From NCBI GenBank assembly GCA_009692265.1, contig SHZM01000018.1, positions 1 through 50,695 on the forward strand: a stretch of DNA of 50,695 nucleotides, given 5' to 3'. This document shows positions 1 to 9,329 of this stretch, piece by piece. Position 1 is the first letter of the stretch; each line of letters opens with the position of its first letter. The DNA is from Gammaproteobacteria bacterium. Lineage in GTDB: Bacteria > Pseudomonadota > Gammaproteobacteria > Ga0077536. The translations under genes were made by a program, and so were the position numbers. The notes below the pieces were generated by a model, which was not told the origin of the DNA, ran no database searches, and worked only from the letters and a program-made list of their open reading frames with translations.

Positions 1-951
1 GGGGCCAGCTCTAACAATGCGTTGTCGATCGGGAATACCCCGATGGTGCGCTTGAACAGGATTGTCGCACGTGACCACGCGCTGGTGTTGGCTAAGATCG
101 AAGGGCGCAATCCGGCGTACTCGGTGAAATGTCGAATTGGGTCGGCGATGATCTGGGACGCGGAATCGCGCGGCGTATTAACGCCAGGGATGGAGGTGGT
201 CGAGCCGACAAGTGGCAATACCGGAATCGCCTTAGCCTTTGTCTGCGCGGCCCGCGGTTATCCCATTACGTTGACGATGCCAGAGACGATGAGCCTCGAA
301 CGCCGCAAAGTGCTCAAAGCCTTTGGTGCCAATTTAGTCCTGACCGAAGGCGCGCGGGGTATGCCGGGCGCGATCACGAAGGCGGAAGAGATCGTGGCGA
401 CCGATCCGACCCATTACTACATGCCGCAACAATTTCAAAATCCCGCCAACCCCGCGATCCACGAGAAGACTACGGGTCCCGAGATATGGGATGCAACGGA
501 TGGTCAGATAGATGTGCTGGTGAGCGGGGTTGGTACCGGGGGCACAATCACCGGCATCAGCCGATATTTCAAACACACACGCGGGCGGCGGATCCTCAGC
601 GTTGCCGTCGAGCCCGAAGGCAGTCCGGTGATCTCGCAGAAGCTCGCTGGCATAGATCTGAAGCCGGCGCCGCATAAGATTCAAGGCATCGGTGCCGGCT
701 TTATTCCAGGCACTCTCGATCTGAGCGTCGTCGATCGCGTGGAAAAAGTCTCGAACGAAGAAGCTGTTGAATTCGCGCGTCGGCTGGCGCTTGAAGAAGG
801 AATTCTGTCCGGGATCTCCTGTGGCGCCGCGGTCGCGGTCGCCGCCCGGCTGGCGCGTGAATCAGCGATGGCAGGCAAAACCATTGTGGTGATACTACCG
901 GACGGAGGCGAACGTTACCTGACGAGCGTGTTGTTCGAGGGCCTCACATGA
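1..951 (+). CDS. cysK: Cysteine synthase A (O-acetylserine sulfhydrylase), 5'-partial
   Basis: PLP-dependent cytosolic enzyme that makes L-cysteine from O-acetylserine and sulfide. The reading frame is open to the left edge, and about ten residues normally precede the [13 protein letters not shown] block, so the true start lies outside the window. The first start-like codon inside is TTG at 22. Visible family marks are the PLP lysine in SVKCRIG (K36 counted from the TTG), the substrate loop [12 protein letters not shown], the phosphate-binding [10 protein letters not shown], and the C-terminal GISCGAAVA. The SVKCRIG form and the TMPETMS block favour CysK over CysM. The stop overlaps the next start by four bases (ATGA), so translation is probably coupled to the cytochrome b561 gene. 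Confidence 0.93.
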   Translation, partial: GASSNNALSIGNTPMVRLNRIVARDHALVLAKIEGRNPAYSVKCRIGSAMIWDAESRGVLTPGMEVVEPTSGNTGIALAFVCAARGYPITLTMPETMSLERRKVLKAFGANLVLTEGARGMPGAITKAEEIVATDPTHYYMPQQFQNPANPAIHEKTTGPEIWDATDGQIDVLVSGVGTGGTITGISRYFKHTRGRRILSVAVEPEGSPVISQKLAGIDLKPAPHKIQGIGAGFIPGTLDLSVVDRVEKVSNEEAVEFARRLALEEGILSGISCGAAVAVAARLARESAMAGKTIVVILPDGGERYLTSVLFEGLT

Positions 952-1505
952 AGTGGAGGAACGACGCCGAGCGCTACGGGATCTTATCTATCTTGTTGCA
1001 TTGGTTGATGTTGCTACTGATAGTTGGGGTCTACAGCTGCATCGAGCTGCGGGGGTATTGGCCTGAAGGCAGCGCGATTCGCGAAGGCATGAAGACCTGG
1101 CATTTCATGTTGGGATTATCAATTTTCAGTTTAGTCTGGCTGCGCCTTGCCCTGCGTCGGAGTGCGCCCAGCCCACTCATCGCGCCACCCTTACCTCACT
1201 GGCAACACCGACTCGCACGGGCCATCCATTTCGCGCTGTACGCCTTCATGATCGCAATGCCGCTCGGGGGTTGGATAATGCTGAGCGCCGCCGACAAGCC
1301 GATCCCGTTTTGGGGCCTTGAGTTACCTCCGCTGGTCGCGCCTTCCAAAGACCTCGCCAAGCAAGTGAAAGAACTTCACGAAACTATTGGCGTCGCCGGT
1401 TACGCCTTGATTGGTTTACACGCCACAGTGGGGTTGATTCACCACTATGTGCGGCGGGATAACACCTTGCTACGGATGTTGCCGATAGTTAGATCTACAC
1501 GTTAG
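948..1505 (+). CDS. Cytochrome b561 family protein
   Basis: Predicted inner-membrane di-haem cytochrome b of 185 residues that would pass electrons between the quinone pool and a partner. Four hydrophobic segments are visible, starting near residues 12, 50, 92 and 143. Candidate haem-ligand histidines are H18 in LLHWLM, H52 in TWHFML, one in AIHFALY and one in the [10 protein letters not shown] segment. This is the usual layout and length for the bacterial b561 (YodB/CybB) family. Start ATG 948 overlaps the cysK stop. Its electron-transfer partner is not identifiable here. The family call is strong; the redox role is inferred from the family. Confidence 0.88.
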   Translation: MKWRNDAERYGILSILLHWLMLLLIVGVYSCIELRGYWPEGSAIREGMKTWHFMLGLSIFSLVWLRLALRRSAPSPLIAPPLPHWQHRLARAIHFALYAFMIAMPLGGWIMLSAADKPIPFWGLELPPLVAPSKDLAKQVKELHETIGVAGYALIGLHATVGLIHHYVRRDNTLLRMLPIVRSTR

Positions 1506-1598
1506 CGCAGCAGTCCAGACTGAGGTTGAGACTAGTGAAAGATCTTTAGCCTGCGCGCAACTACAATAGCGCCTTCCCCTTCCGTGGAGATCGGCGGT

Positions 1599-2489
1599 AT
1601 GTCGCAGGGTGCGGACTCTGTAAAGTCAATTTTATTCGCGCTCGGCGCGAAATTCGTGGCGGCGGCGATCACCTCCAGCGGTGCCATGCTCGCCGAAGCG
1701 ATTCATTCGCTGGCGGATACCGGCAACCAAGTGTTGTTGCTGATCGGCATTAATCGTGCGAAACGTCCGCCGACTCCGGACTACCCACTCGGTTTTGGCA
1801 AGTCGATTTATTTTTGGTCGTTTTTGGTCGCGTTGATCCTCTTCAGTGTCGGCGGCATGTTTTCGATTTATGAAGGCTGGCACAAGTTGGCGCATCCCGA
1901 GCCGCTGACTTCGCCGTGGATAGCCATCGGCGTCCTAGTCTTCGCGATTATTGCGGAATCGATCTCGACCTGGGGTTGTTTGCGTGAGGTGAATAAGGTC
2001 CGACACGGCCGCTCGATTCTGCGCTGGTTCCGCGAAAGTCGGCAAAGCGAGCTGCTGGTGGTGTTGGGCGAAGACACTGCGGCACTCCTTGGTTTGGTGG
2101 TTGCACTCGGTGCCGTCGGTCTGACCATGCTGACCGGCAACCCGACGTACGATGCCGTCGGCTCGATTTGCATTGGGATTCTTCTGGTGCTCGTCGCGGT
2201 GTTCGTCGGCATTGAAGTGAAGGCGCTATTGATCGGACAGAGCGTCGAGCCACACGTGGAGCGAGAGATGCGCGAATTCCTCAGCGCCCGTGCCGAGATC
2301 GCGACGCTGTTGAGTATGCCCAGCATTCAGCTTGGTGACCGTGCCATGGTCGCGATCAAGGCGCGTATGCTTGATCCGGGGACTGCCGCCAACGCGTTAA
2401 TCGACGCCATTAACGTGGTCGAAGTAGCGTTCCGCGCCCGCTTTCCGGAAGTGCAGTGGTTATTCTTCGAGTCGGACCATGTGGTCTAG
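1599..2489 (+). CDS. Cation diffusion facilitator (CDF) transporter, ZnT9-like clade
   Basis: Inner-membrane divalent-cation/proton antiporter, about 296 residues. ATG 1599 is chosen over the upstream in-frame GTG 1584 because GGAGA at 1586-1590 sits eight bases before the ATG, and homologues begin near the KSILFALGAKF helix. The HSLAD metal-site motif lies in the second helix (EAIHSLADTGNQ), followed by a PLGFGKSIYFWS loop. The fifth helix carries GEDTAALLGL in place of the usual HxxxD. That EDTAA form is, from memory, typical of the SLC30A9/ZnT9-like branch rather than classical zinc exporters. The substrate metal cannot be read from sequence. It is followed nine bases later by queE, possibly co-transcribed. 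Confidence 0.87.
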   Translation: MSQGADSVKSILFALGAKFVAAAITSSGAMLAEAIHSLADTGNQVLLLIGINRAKRPPTPDYPLGFGKSIYFWSFLVALILFSVGGMFSIYEGWHKLAHPEPLTSPWIAIGVLVFAIIAESISTWGCLREVNKVRHGRSILRWFRESRQSELLVVLGEDTAALLGLVVALGAVGLTMLTGNPTYDAVGSICIGILLVLVAVFVGIEVKALLIGQSVEPHVEREMREFLSARAEIATLLSMPSIQLGDRAMVAIKARMLDPGTAANALIDAINVVEVAFRARFPEVQWLFFESDHVV

Positions 2490-2501
2490 CGGAGCACTGT
2501 G

Positions 2502-3110
2502 ATGCGGGTAAGCGAGTTATTCCATAGCATCCAAGGCGAAGGGCACCTCACCGGCAAACCGATGTTTTTCGTTCGCGCGCAGGGGTGCGCGGTGAAATGT
2601 CCGATTCGCGAGGTCTGCGATCAACCGGAATCGCTGGGCTTCAAAGGCGGGAGCGAGCATAGTGCAGCTGAACTTGCGGATTTCGCGGTGAATGCGGTCG
2701 GCGCGCGGGGCTGGGTATGCTTGACGGGTGGTGAACCGCTTGAACAGGCGGATTTTGACCAAGTCGTGGCGGCGTGCCGCAAGCGCGGGCTCTACATTAA
2801 CGTGCAGACTTCTGGTCTGCATCGCGTCAACGCGCCGTGGGATTGGTGTACGGTCTCGCCGAAAGCGCCGGTCGATAAACTAGCGCTCAATTTCGCGCAG
2901 GAACTGAAGCTGATCTACACCGGGCAATCAAACGATGAATTACGCGGATACTATGAAAGGTTCTCGGCGTGGAATTACTATCTGCAACCGGAATGGCGCG
3001 ACGGCGGTAGCAATCAGGCTGCAACCTTGGCGAAGGTTTTCGAGCTAAACGCGCTTGGAATGTATTGGGAATTTTCCGCACAATGGCACAAGTTTCTCGG
3101 GGTTAGATAA
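2502..3110 (+). CDS. queE: 7-carboxy-7-deazaguanine synthase (radical SAM), atypical cysteine spacing
   Basis: Radical-SAM enzyme of the queuosine/7-deazaguanine pathway that converts carboxytetrahydropterin to 7-carboxy-7-deazaguanine. The N-terminal FHSIQGEG, the GKPMFFVRAQGC block and the CLTGGEP segment are characteristic. Start ATG 2502 is preferred over GTG 2499 because GGAG 2491-2494 lies seven bases upstream. The cluster cysteines read CAVKCPIREVC, that is CX3CX5C, not the canonical CX3CX2C. The lengthened final spacing is clear in the DNA and does not come from a frame change. No other queuosine gene is in the window. The protein is about 202 residues, a normal length for QueE. Confidence 0.85.
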   Translation: MRVSELFHSIQGEGHLTGKPMFFVRAQGCAVKCPIREVCDQPESLGFKGGSEHSAAELADFAVNAVGARGWVCLTGGEPLEQADFDQVVAACRKRGLYINVQTSGLHRVNAPWDWCTVSPKAPVDKLALNFAQELKLIYTGQSNDELRGYYERFSAWNYYLQPEWRDGGSNQAATLAKVFELNALGMYWEFSAQWHKFLGVR

Positions 3111-3123
3111 TGAGTACAGCGCG

Positions 3124-4569
3124 ATGATTTCTGCCAAGGACTATGCCGCGTACGACGGCCTCGGACTCGCCCGCTTAGTAAAACGCGGCGAGGTCAGTGC
3201 CGACGAACTGTTCGACGCTGCGATGGCAGCGCATGCCGTGGTCAATCCGAAGATCAACGCTGTCCTGCAAACTTTGCCGAAAGCCGCTAAAGCCGCGACC
3301 AAGGCCGGTTTACCCGAGGGACCGTTCACCGGTGTGCCCCTACTGATCAAGGAACTTATATTACACGCCAAGGGTGTGCGCTGCGACATGGGGTCGCGCC
3401 TCGCTCAAGGCTACGTGGCGCGCAGCGACACCGAGTTAATGGCGCGCTTTCGTCGCGCCGGTTTTGTCCTCGCAGGCACCACCCAGACCCCTGAACTTGG
3501 CTACAACCCGACGACCGAATGTGTATTGTTCGGCCCAGTGCACAATCCATGGGATCTCACCCGCAGCGCGGGGGGCTCGAGCGGCGGCTCCGGAGCCGCC
3601 GTTGCGGCCGGCATTGTTCCGATCGCGCACGCCAGCGATGGCGGCGGCTCGATTCGAATCCCGGCCGCGTGCAATGGCCTGGTAGGGCTCAAACCTTCGC
3701 GGGATCGGATCCCCTCCGGCCCGGACTATGGCGATCTACTGTGTGGCTGGGCGGTGGAGTTCGCGGTCACCCGCAGTGTGCGCGATGCTGCCGCGTTGTT
3801 GGATGCAGTCGCAGGCCCGGACGTCGGTGCGCCACATTTGATTACCCCGCCAACGCGCCCCTATACGAAAGAGCTTAAAGCGGCACCCGGTAAACTGAAA
3901 ATCGCGTGGACAACAACCATCCCGTCCGGCCAACGCCTCGATCCAGAATGCAAAAAAGCCGTCGAGCGAACAGTGACCACCTTGGAAGGTCTAGGACACA
4001 CCCTGGTCGAAGCCGCGCCCAAGTACGACTGGGAGCATTTTCTGGCCGCGACTCATGTGGTGTGGACCACCTTCACCGCGCAATTCGTCGAAGCCCTGTG
4101 TTCGGGGATGAATCGCCGCGCCGATCGCGAGACTTTAGAAGCTGTCACTCTTGCGTGCTGTCGCGAAGGTCAGGCGTTCTCGGCGGTTGATCTCCTCAAC
4201 GCACTGGCGCATGGCAATCGACTCAGTCGCGTGGTCGGCGAATTTTTCGCGGGCTTCGATGCGCTCGTCACCCCCACCACTGCACGGATTGCGGCACCTC
4301 TTGGTGAACTTAATCAGGCCCGCCGTGGCATGAGCGCGCGCGGGTGGGCCGAACAGGTGTTCTCGTACATTCCCTTCACGCCGCTGTTTAATACCACGGG
4401 CAATCCTGCAATATCGTTACCGTTATACTCGACTGCGGAAAATCTCCCCGTTGGCACCCAGATTGTCGGTCGCATGGGCGATGAGGCGACATTATTGAGA
4501 CTTGCCTCGCAACTGGAAATTGCGTTGCCCTGGGCCGGCCGCCGTCCGGCGGTGCACGTCGCGAATTAG
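3124..4569 (+). CDS. Amidase signature family hydrolase
   Basis: Amidase-signature enzyme that hydrolyses an amide bond; the exact substrate is unknown. From ATG 3124 the protein has 481 residues. The Ser-cisSer-Lys triad is visible: K76 in VPLLIK, the serine pair in AGGSSGGSG (S152/S153), and the nucleophile S176 in DGGGSIRIP. The frame is open back to 3055, but the upstream stretch overlaps queE, and homologues start near the [15 protein letters not shown] segment, so 3124 is preferred. No clear ribosome site precedes it. It could be a general carboxylic-amide hydrolase. It is not a GatA, because the gatB and gatC neighbours are absent. Confidence 0.87.
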   Translation: MISAKDYAAYDGLGLARLVKRGEVSADELFDAAMAAHAVVNPKINAVLQTLPKAAKAATKAGLPEGPFTGVPLLIKELILHAKGVRCDMGSRLAQGYVARSDTELMARFRRAGFVLAGTTQTPELGYNPTTECVLFGPVHNPWDLTRSAGGSSGGSGAAVAAGIVPIAHASDGGGSIRIPAACNGLVGLKPSRDRIPSGPDYGDLLCGWAVEFAVTRSVRDAAALLDAVAGPDVGAPHLITPPTRPYTKELKAAPGKLKIAWTTTIPSGQRLDPECKKAVERTVTTLEGLGHTLVEAAPKYDWEHFLAATHVVWTTFTAQFVEALCSGMNRRADRETLEAVTLACCREGQAFSAVDLLNALAHGNRLSRVVGEFFAGFDALVTPTTARIAAPLGELNQARRGMSARGWAEQVFSYIPFTPLFNTTGNPAISLPLYSTAENLPVGTQIVGRMGDEATLLRLASQLEIALPWAGRRPAVHVAN

Positions 4570-4586
4570 AAGCCGGAGTCGCTCTG

Positions 4587-4619
4587 AAAAAAACGCCGCG
4601 AACCTCGCGGTGCGCGGCG
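4587..4619 (-). terminator. Rho-independent terminator for the minus-strand small gene
   Basis: Stem arms CGCCGCG (4594-4600) and CGCGGCG (4613-4619) pair perfectly around a 12-base loop. On the minus strand the hairpin is followed directly by seven T residues (A-run 4587-4593 on the plus strand). The polarity fits transcription leaving the 38-codon gene at 4695-4811. It also sits just after the plus-strand amidase, but the U-tract is on the wrong side to terminate that gene. Confidence 0.8.
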
Positions 4620-4694
4620 GGATGGTAGGTGCAGTGGGATCTTAGAGGGGAGTGGGGGGGGATCCCGGGGCTACTGCCCTATGTCATCAAGCTT

Positions 4695-4811
4695 CTAAAG
4701 AAGGGTCGGGACGCTCAGCTTGGTCGCGAGATACGCGGCAAATATGCCCCAGGTTGCGATGCCGGCGAGGCCGACTCCGACCGATGCTAACAATTCCTGG
4801 TACTTCTTCAT
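4695..4811 (-). CDS. Small single-pass membrane peptide (38 aa), unrecognised
   Basis: Short open frame with an ATG at 4811-4809, a TAG stop at 4697-4695, and an AGGAG ribosome site seven bases upstream on the minus strand. The peptide starts MKKYQELLASVGVGLAGIAT and ends TKLSVPTLL. A charged N-terminus is followed by roughly 20 hydrophobic residues (about 8-29), as expected of a one-helix inner-membrane peptide with its N-terminus inside. An intrinsic terminator lies 76 bases downstream. A perfect 8-bp stem-loop (4836-4843 with 4854-4861) lies in its leader. It follows the receiver fragment in the same direction. No family is recognised. The ribosome site plus terminator make it a credible gene despite its size. 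Confidence 0.6.
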   Translation of the reverse strand: MKKYQELLASVGVGLAGIATWGIFAAYLATKLSVPTLL

Positions 4812-4920
4812 GATGTGCTCCTAGAGTGAATCTTGGGTGAGGACAGTCTTTGATCCTCACCGTTGGAAACCAGTCTAGGTGGTGGTTGTTGCCCGAAGAT
4901 TGCTATCACGCTCTGGATTG

Positions 4921-5361
4921 TTATGGCTTTGTAGCGATTGACGGGCCTAACACGCCTTCAACGATGCGACGAAAATGCGGAATATCCAGTGGCTTCTTGA
5001 TCAGGGCGTGAATGCCGGCAGCCTTGACTACTTCGTCATTGAGTTGATCGCTATATCCGGTGTAGAGAAGTACCGGGAGAGCCGGTAAGCGTTGTTTGAA
5101 TTCGCGTGCCAGTTCGAGTCCAGTTAACTGCGGCATCGTTTGATCAAGCAGCACTAGATCAAAGTCTGCGAGATGGTCGCCGACTTCGGCAAGCGCTCGG
5201 CGGCTGTCGTCGAAGCTAGTCACCTCCAGTCCCCACCCGGTCAGCAGTTCGACGACAAACTCGCTGACTTCCCGATTATCGTCGACACACAGGACTCGAC
5301 CTTTGAGCTGGACCTTGCAGTCCGCACCTGTGCTCGTGGCCTTGGCGGTGGCTTGAGTCAA
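4921..5361 (-). pseudogene. Receiver domain remnant of a hybrid histidine kinase, 5' end lost
   Basis: Encodes a full CheY-like receiver: acidic pair in GRVLCVDDN, phospho-acceptor aspartate in LVLLDQTMP, threonine in LLYTGY, and lysine in LIKKPLD. The style (DQTMPQLTGLELAREF) is that of C-terminal receivers on hybrid sensor kinases, and the segment before it (ATAKATSTGADCK) looks like a kinase-receiver linker. Upstream of about 5361 the minus-strand frame stays open, but it is antisense to convincing HyuA codons, so that part is not real. A TTG at 5361-5359 could start a 146-aa stand-alone receiver, with no ribosome site seen. The N-terminal sensor and kinase domains are absent. See the breakpoint finding. 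Confidence 0.65.
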
Positions 5362-6943
5362 CGCCGAAGGCGGGATCGAAACGGCCCTGGATGAGTCGAC
5401 CACCCGCGCGCTGCTGGCTACGTTTCCGCGGCGCGGGATTGAAGCCGTAGCCGTATGCCTGCTGTGGTCGATCGCAAATCCCCGGCATGAACTACGTCTT
5501 GGTGAGTTGATAACCGAACTACTGCCGGACCTCCCATTCACGTTATCGCATCAGCTCAATCCGATTTTGCGCGAATACCGGCGCGCGTCATCGACGGCGA
5601 TAGATGCGTCATTGAAACCGCTGATGCAAAGTTACCTGTCTGATTTGGAGCGCGATCTTCGCGCGGTTGGCTACCGGAATGACATTCTGGTCAGCACTTC
5701 CTTTGGTGGCGTGATGCATCTTAATGATGTACTGAAGCGGCCGATTTATCTGGTGAAGTCGGGTCCCGCGATGGCGCCCATCGCTGGGCTCGCGTATGTC
5801 GAGGCCGAGGGCCTCTCGAATAACGTGATCGTCTGTGATGCAGGCGGCACTACCTTTGAGGTGAGCCTGGTGCGCGATGGTGCGGTTGAGTATTCGCGCG
5901 ACACCTGGCTCGGCCCGCAATCGGCGGGTTCCGAGCCAGGTCCCGCCTGCTATGGCCGCGGCGGCGAGTTTCCCACCGTTACCGATGCGGCGGTAGCGCT
6001 CGGATACTTCGATCCCGAATACTTTCTCGGTGGGCGGATGCACCTGGATGAGGCCGCGGCACGGCGGGTGATTGGTCGGATCGCGGAAACCTTAAAGCAG
6101 AGCTTGGAACGTGCGGCGTGGGCGATCGTCGCGGTTGCCAGTGAAAACATGATTCAGGCGATTAAGGAATTGACGATCAACGAAGGCATCGACCCAAGCG
6201 AATCAGCGCTGATAGGGGGCGGCGGGGCTGGTGGTCTGAACATCGTGCCGATCGTGCGCGAGCTAGGCTGTCGCACGGTCCTGGGACCGCGTACGGCGGG
6301 GGCCTTATCCGCGTCCGGCATGCAATTCTCGGACATCATCACGGAAGCGGGTGCGAGCAAATTGACCGCTTCGGATGATTTCGATTTCCCGGGAGTGAAC
6401 GCCGCGTTGCACGAGATTGACTTACGCCTGGAAGAATTCGGTAGTCGGCTACGGCAACGCGGGATCAACGATCTCGAAAAACGGTACTTCGTCGAAGCGC
6501 GGTATCGCTTTCAAGTGTGGGAGCTTGAGGTCGTCGTGCCGGCCGATCACTTTAGAGATCAAGGGGAAGTAGATGCGCTGGTCCGTGAATTTCATCGAGT
6601 ACACGATCGCGTATTTGCGGTGCACGACCTCAACAACGCAGTCGAATTTCTAAATTGGCGCGGCCGTTTGATCGCGAAGGTCAACGCACCGACTCTGGAA
6701 CCCACGCGTGTGTTACCAGACTTAATCGCGACGCCCGATCGTTGGCGTCGATGTTTCTTCGACACTGAACACGTCGACACCGCGATTTATCTCGGCGCGA
6801 AGTTGCCGATAGGTGCGGTGGTAGTGGGTCCTGCGATTATTGAAGAAGAAACCGCAACGTTGGTCATTTTATTCCGGCGCCACGGCTCGAGTCAGTCCGG
6901 GCGGACGCTATCTCGTCAACCCCGCGGTGGAGAATCAACATGA
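5357..6943 (+). pseudogene. HyuA-type hydantoinase/carboxylase subunit A, N-terminus missing and 3' frameshift
   Basis: Similarity to HyuA begins abruptly at VNAEGGIETALDES (stop TGA at 5354-5356 just before) and continues through GIEAVAVCLLWSIANPRHE into the core domain. About the first 140-150 residues, including the nucleotide-binding DxGGTFTD motif, are absent. No credible start exists; TTG 5507 is only the first start-like codon. The second nucleotide motif reads CDAGGTTFEVS, with Glu where paralogues have Asp. Near the end the frame shifts: removing one T from the run 6867-6870 restores ATARVSPGGRYLVN and moves the stop to 6945-6947, overlapping hyuB. The partner hyuB follows immediately. 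It was probably half of an ATP-dependent carboxylase or amidohydrolase. Confidence 0.8.
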
Positions 6944-8751
6944 ATGAGAAGCAAGTCCTGCCGACGATCCGTGAGTTTGATCCTATCTTGATGGCGGTAC
7001 TCGCGAATCGCTTGAACGCGATCGTTCGTGAGATGTCGAATACGTTGCTGAAAACGGCGCGCTCGGCCGTGTTGGCCGTGGTCCGCGATTTCTCCTGTTC
7101 GATTGTTACCGGTGACAATCGGCTGCTGTGTCCGGGCGAGGGCTTGCCGGTGCATATCTTCGGTTCGAGTCTGCAGAGTCAGTCGATGTGTGATCTGCAT
7201 CTGGATCTGGCGCCGGGAGATGCCTTTCTGCACAACGATCCGTATCTCGGCAATACTCATCCGGCGGATCACACGGTCATCGTGCCGGTGTTTGTCGAAG
7301 GCGTGCATCTGTTCACAACAATTGCCAAGGCGCATCAAGCGGATTGCGGCAATTCGATCCCGTCGACTTATCACGCGTACGCCAAGGATATTTACGAAGA
7401 GGGCGCGTTGGTTTTTCCGTGCGTGCGAGTGCAGAAGAACTTCAAGGACGTCGACGACATTATTCGCATGTGTAAGCGTCGGATTCGCGTGCCGGAGCAG
7501 TGGTACGGCGACTTCCTGGCGGAGATCGGCGCGGCGCGGATCGGCGAGCGACGATTACTGGAACTCACGCAACGCTATGGGGTGGAAACTATCAAAGCGT
7601 TTTTCGCTGAATGGTTTGCCTACTCGGAACGGCGAATGGTTGATGCGATAAAGAAAATGCCCGATGGCAAGTTGTCGAACACCACGGTCTACGATCCGTT
7701 ACCGCCGATTCTCCCCGAGGGATTGCCGATCCGCGTCGATGTCGCGGTGGATACAACTAATGGTTACATCGATGTAGATCTTACCCACAACGCCGACAAT
7801 ATGGCTTTTGGCTTGAACGCGTCGGTGGCGTGTGCAACCTCGAATGCGATGTGTGGGGTGTTCAACTGCATGGACCCGGATGTACCGCATAACGCCGGCT
7901 CGTTTGCGCGAATCCGTGTGCATCTTCGCGACGGCTGCGTCACCGGGGTACCGAAATTCCCGCATAGTTGTTCGATGGCGACCACCAATATCGGTGATCG
8001 CCTGGTCAACGTGACTCAGGCCGCGTTTGCCGCGATTGGTGACGGGCATGGTCTCGCCGAAGGTGCCATCGGCATGGGCGCTGGCGCGGGCGTGATCTCG
8101 GGGATCGATTGGCGCCGCAATGGACCGTTCATCAACCAGGAATGGTTGATCACCAATGGCGGGCCGGGTACGCCAACCACCGACGGCTGGCTGAACTATG
8201 GACTACCGGTCGCCGCGGGCTTGATGTATCGCGGCAGTGTCGAAGTCGATGAATCTAAGTACCCGATTTTAGTTAAGCAATTGCGCGTTATGCTGGGCGG
8301 CGGCGGCGCCGGTCGTTTCCGTGGCGCGCCAGGTTCGGAGCTGGTGTATGGCCCACGCAAAGATCCGATGACCGTCGTCATCTCGTGTGACGGGCAGGTG
8401 AATCCACCGCAAGGTGTGCGCGGGGGACAGGCGGGCCCGCCGGCCGCTACCTATAAAATCAGCCGCGACGGCGCAGTAGAGAAATTACCCGGCGTGATTG
8501 AATTTCGGCTTGAGCCCGGTGAATGGGTCCGCGGTCTCGACGCCGGCGGCGGGGGATATGGCGATCCGCTGAAGCGTGATCCGGCACGCGTGTGCCACGA
8601 CGTGCCGGAACGTTGGGAAACCGCCGCCCGCGCCCACGAGGTCTATGGCGTAGTGTTGACCGGTGCCGCCGAGGATGACAGTTTGGCCGTCGATGAGTCC
8701 GCCACAGTAGCCTGGCGCGCTGATCTCGCACACGCGCGAGCCGCACGCTGA
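6940..8751 (+). CDS. HyuB-type hydantoinase/oxoprolinase/carboxylase subunit B (copy 1)
   Basis: Full-length HyuB-family subunit (603 aa). It has the N-terminal block FDPILMAVLANRLNAIVREM, the HNDPYLGNTHPADHT motif with conserved His/Asp residues, the NGGPGTP segment, and the glycine-rich C-terminal DAGGGGYGDPLKRDPARV ending. ATG 6940 overlaps the end of the upstream hyuA, so the two were translated as a pair. With its HyuA partner truncated and their shared upstream region apparently lost, expression and activity are doubtful. Family members hydrolyse hydantoins or 5-oxoproline, or carboxylate ketones. Nothing here separates these options. Confidence 0.87.
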   Translation: MNEKQVLPTIREFDPILMAVLANRLNAIVREMSNTLLKTARSAVLAVVRDFSCSIVTGDNRLLCPGEGLPVHIFGSSLQSQSMCDLHLDLAPGDAFLHNDPYLGNTHPADHTVIVPVFVEGVHLFTTIAKAHQADCGNSIPSTYHAYAKDIYEEGALVFPCVRVQKNFKDVDDIIRMCKRRIRVPEQWYGDFLAEIGAARIGERRLLELTQRYGVETIKAFFAEWFAYSERRMVDAIKKMPDGKLSNTTVYDPLPPILPEGLPIRVDVAVDTTNGYIDVDLTHNADNMAFGLNASVACATSNAMCGVFNCMDPDVPHNAGSFARIRVHLRDGCVTGVPKFPHSCSMATTNIGDRLVNVTQAAFAAIGDGHGLAEGAIGMGAGAGVISGIDWRRNGPFINQEWLITNGGPGTPTTDGWLNYGLPVAAGLMYRGSVEVDESKYPILVKQLRVMLGGGGAGRFRGAPGSELVYGPRKDPMTVVISCDGQVNPPQGVRGGQAGPPAATYKISRDGAVEKLPGVIEFRLEPGEWVRGLDAGGGGYGDPLKRDPARVCHDVPERWETAARAHEVYGVVLTGAAEDDSLAVDESATVAWRADLAHARAAR

Positions 8752-9317
8752 TCTCAACCAGCATTTGGATAAGGGCGGCCGCCGCGCTGGCACTTACACT
8801 GCTATTCGACGGTGCAGTTATCGCGCAAGCAACTGAACTTAGCGGAAGCGAATTTGATTGCGCGGACGCGTTTGACCTTTTCGCTGCCTTTGTGGTGCTG
8901 CAATGTGCGATTCAACCGGAGGCGGAAGAAGATTCCGGGTTGATCTCCAGTGCGGTACGACGCTTAACCGACGAGAACCTGGTTGAGTCGGACGCGTTCG
9001 CTAGCCTCACGATCACCTTCTGTCCCTTGACGGGCGCGACCGGGATCGTCCCGAGCCCCGGGCGAATTTTCCTGGATGATGGCCTGCGCGCGATGAGTGC
9101 GGATGGCTTGGCGGAGGTGATCGCGCACGAATGGGTGCATACCCAGCAGTTTGAGCGCCTCGGGCAACGCGAGTTCAAATGTGCCTATGTCCGGGCGGTG
9201 ACGGCCTGTGGTGGCTGCCAGGATCGCCAGCACGCGCTGGAGGCAGAGGCGTATGCCACCCAGGATCGCATTCGCGATCAACTACTGGGTAGGTCAGGCA
9301 TAACACCGCCAGACTGA
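8748..9317 (+). CDS. Predicted secreted protein with HEXXH zinc-protease-like motif
   Basis: The frame carries a signal-peptide-like N-terminus (IWIRAAAALALTLLFDGAVI then AQA, about codons 8763-8831) followed by a small domain with EVIAHEWVHTQQFERLG, an HEXXH motif typical of zinc-dependent peptidase-like folds. It continues with two CxxC-like cysteines (CGGC) and an alanine/glutamate-rich end. The first ATG/GTG/TTG in frame is GTG 8892, but that would remove the signal peptide. The frame is open back to 8724, so I place the start at CTG 8748, overlapping the hyuB TGA. That start is unconventional and a nearby indel is possible. No specific family is recognised, and function as a protease is not shown. 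Confidence 0.6.
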   Translation: MISTSIWIRAAAALALTLLFDGAVIAQATELSGSEFDCADAFDLFAAFVVLQCAIQPEAEEDSGLISSAVRRLTDENLVESDAFASLTITFCPLTGATGIVPSPGRIFLDDGLRAMSADGLAEVIAHEWVHTQQFERLGQREFKCAYVRAVTACGGCQDRQHALEAEAYATQDRIRDQLLGRSGITPPD

Positions 9318-9329
9318 GCGCCCGGGTCC

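Noticed and set aside
4570-4620. Terminator of the amidase gene
   Set aside because: The hairpin's T-run lies on the minus strand, so it fits the minus-strand small gene and not the amidase.
5362-5541. N-terminal extension of the receiver frame up to 5541
   Set aside because: Antisense to good HyuA codons (GIEAVAVCLLW...), so it is read-through past the breakpoint, not real coding sequence.
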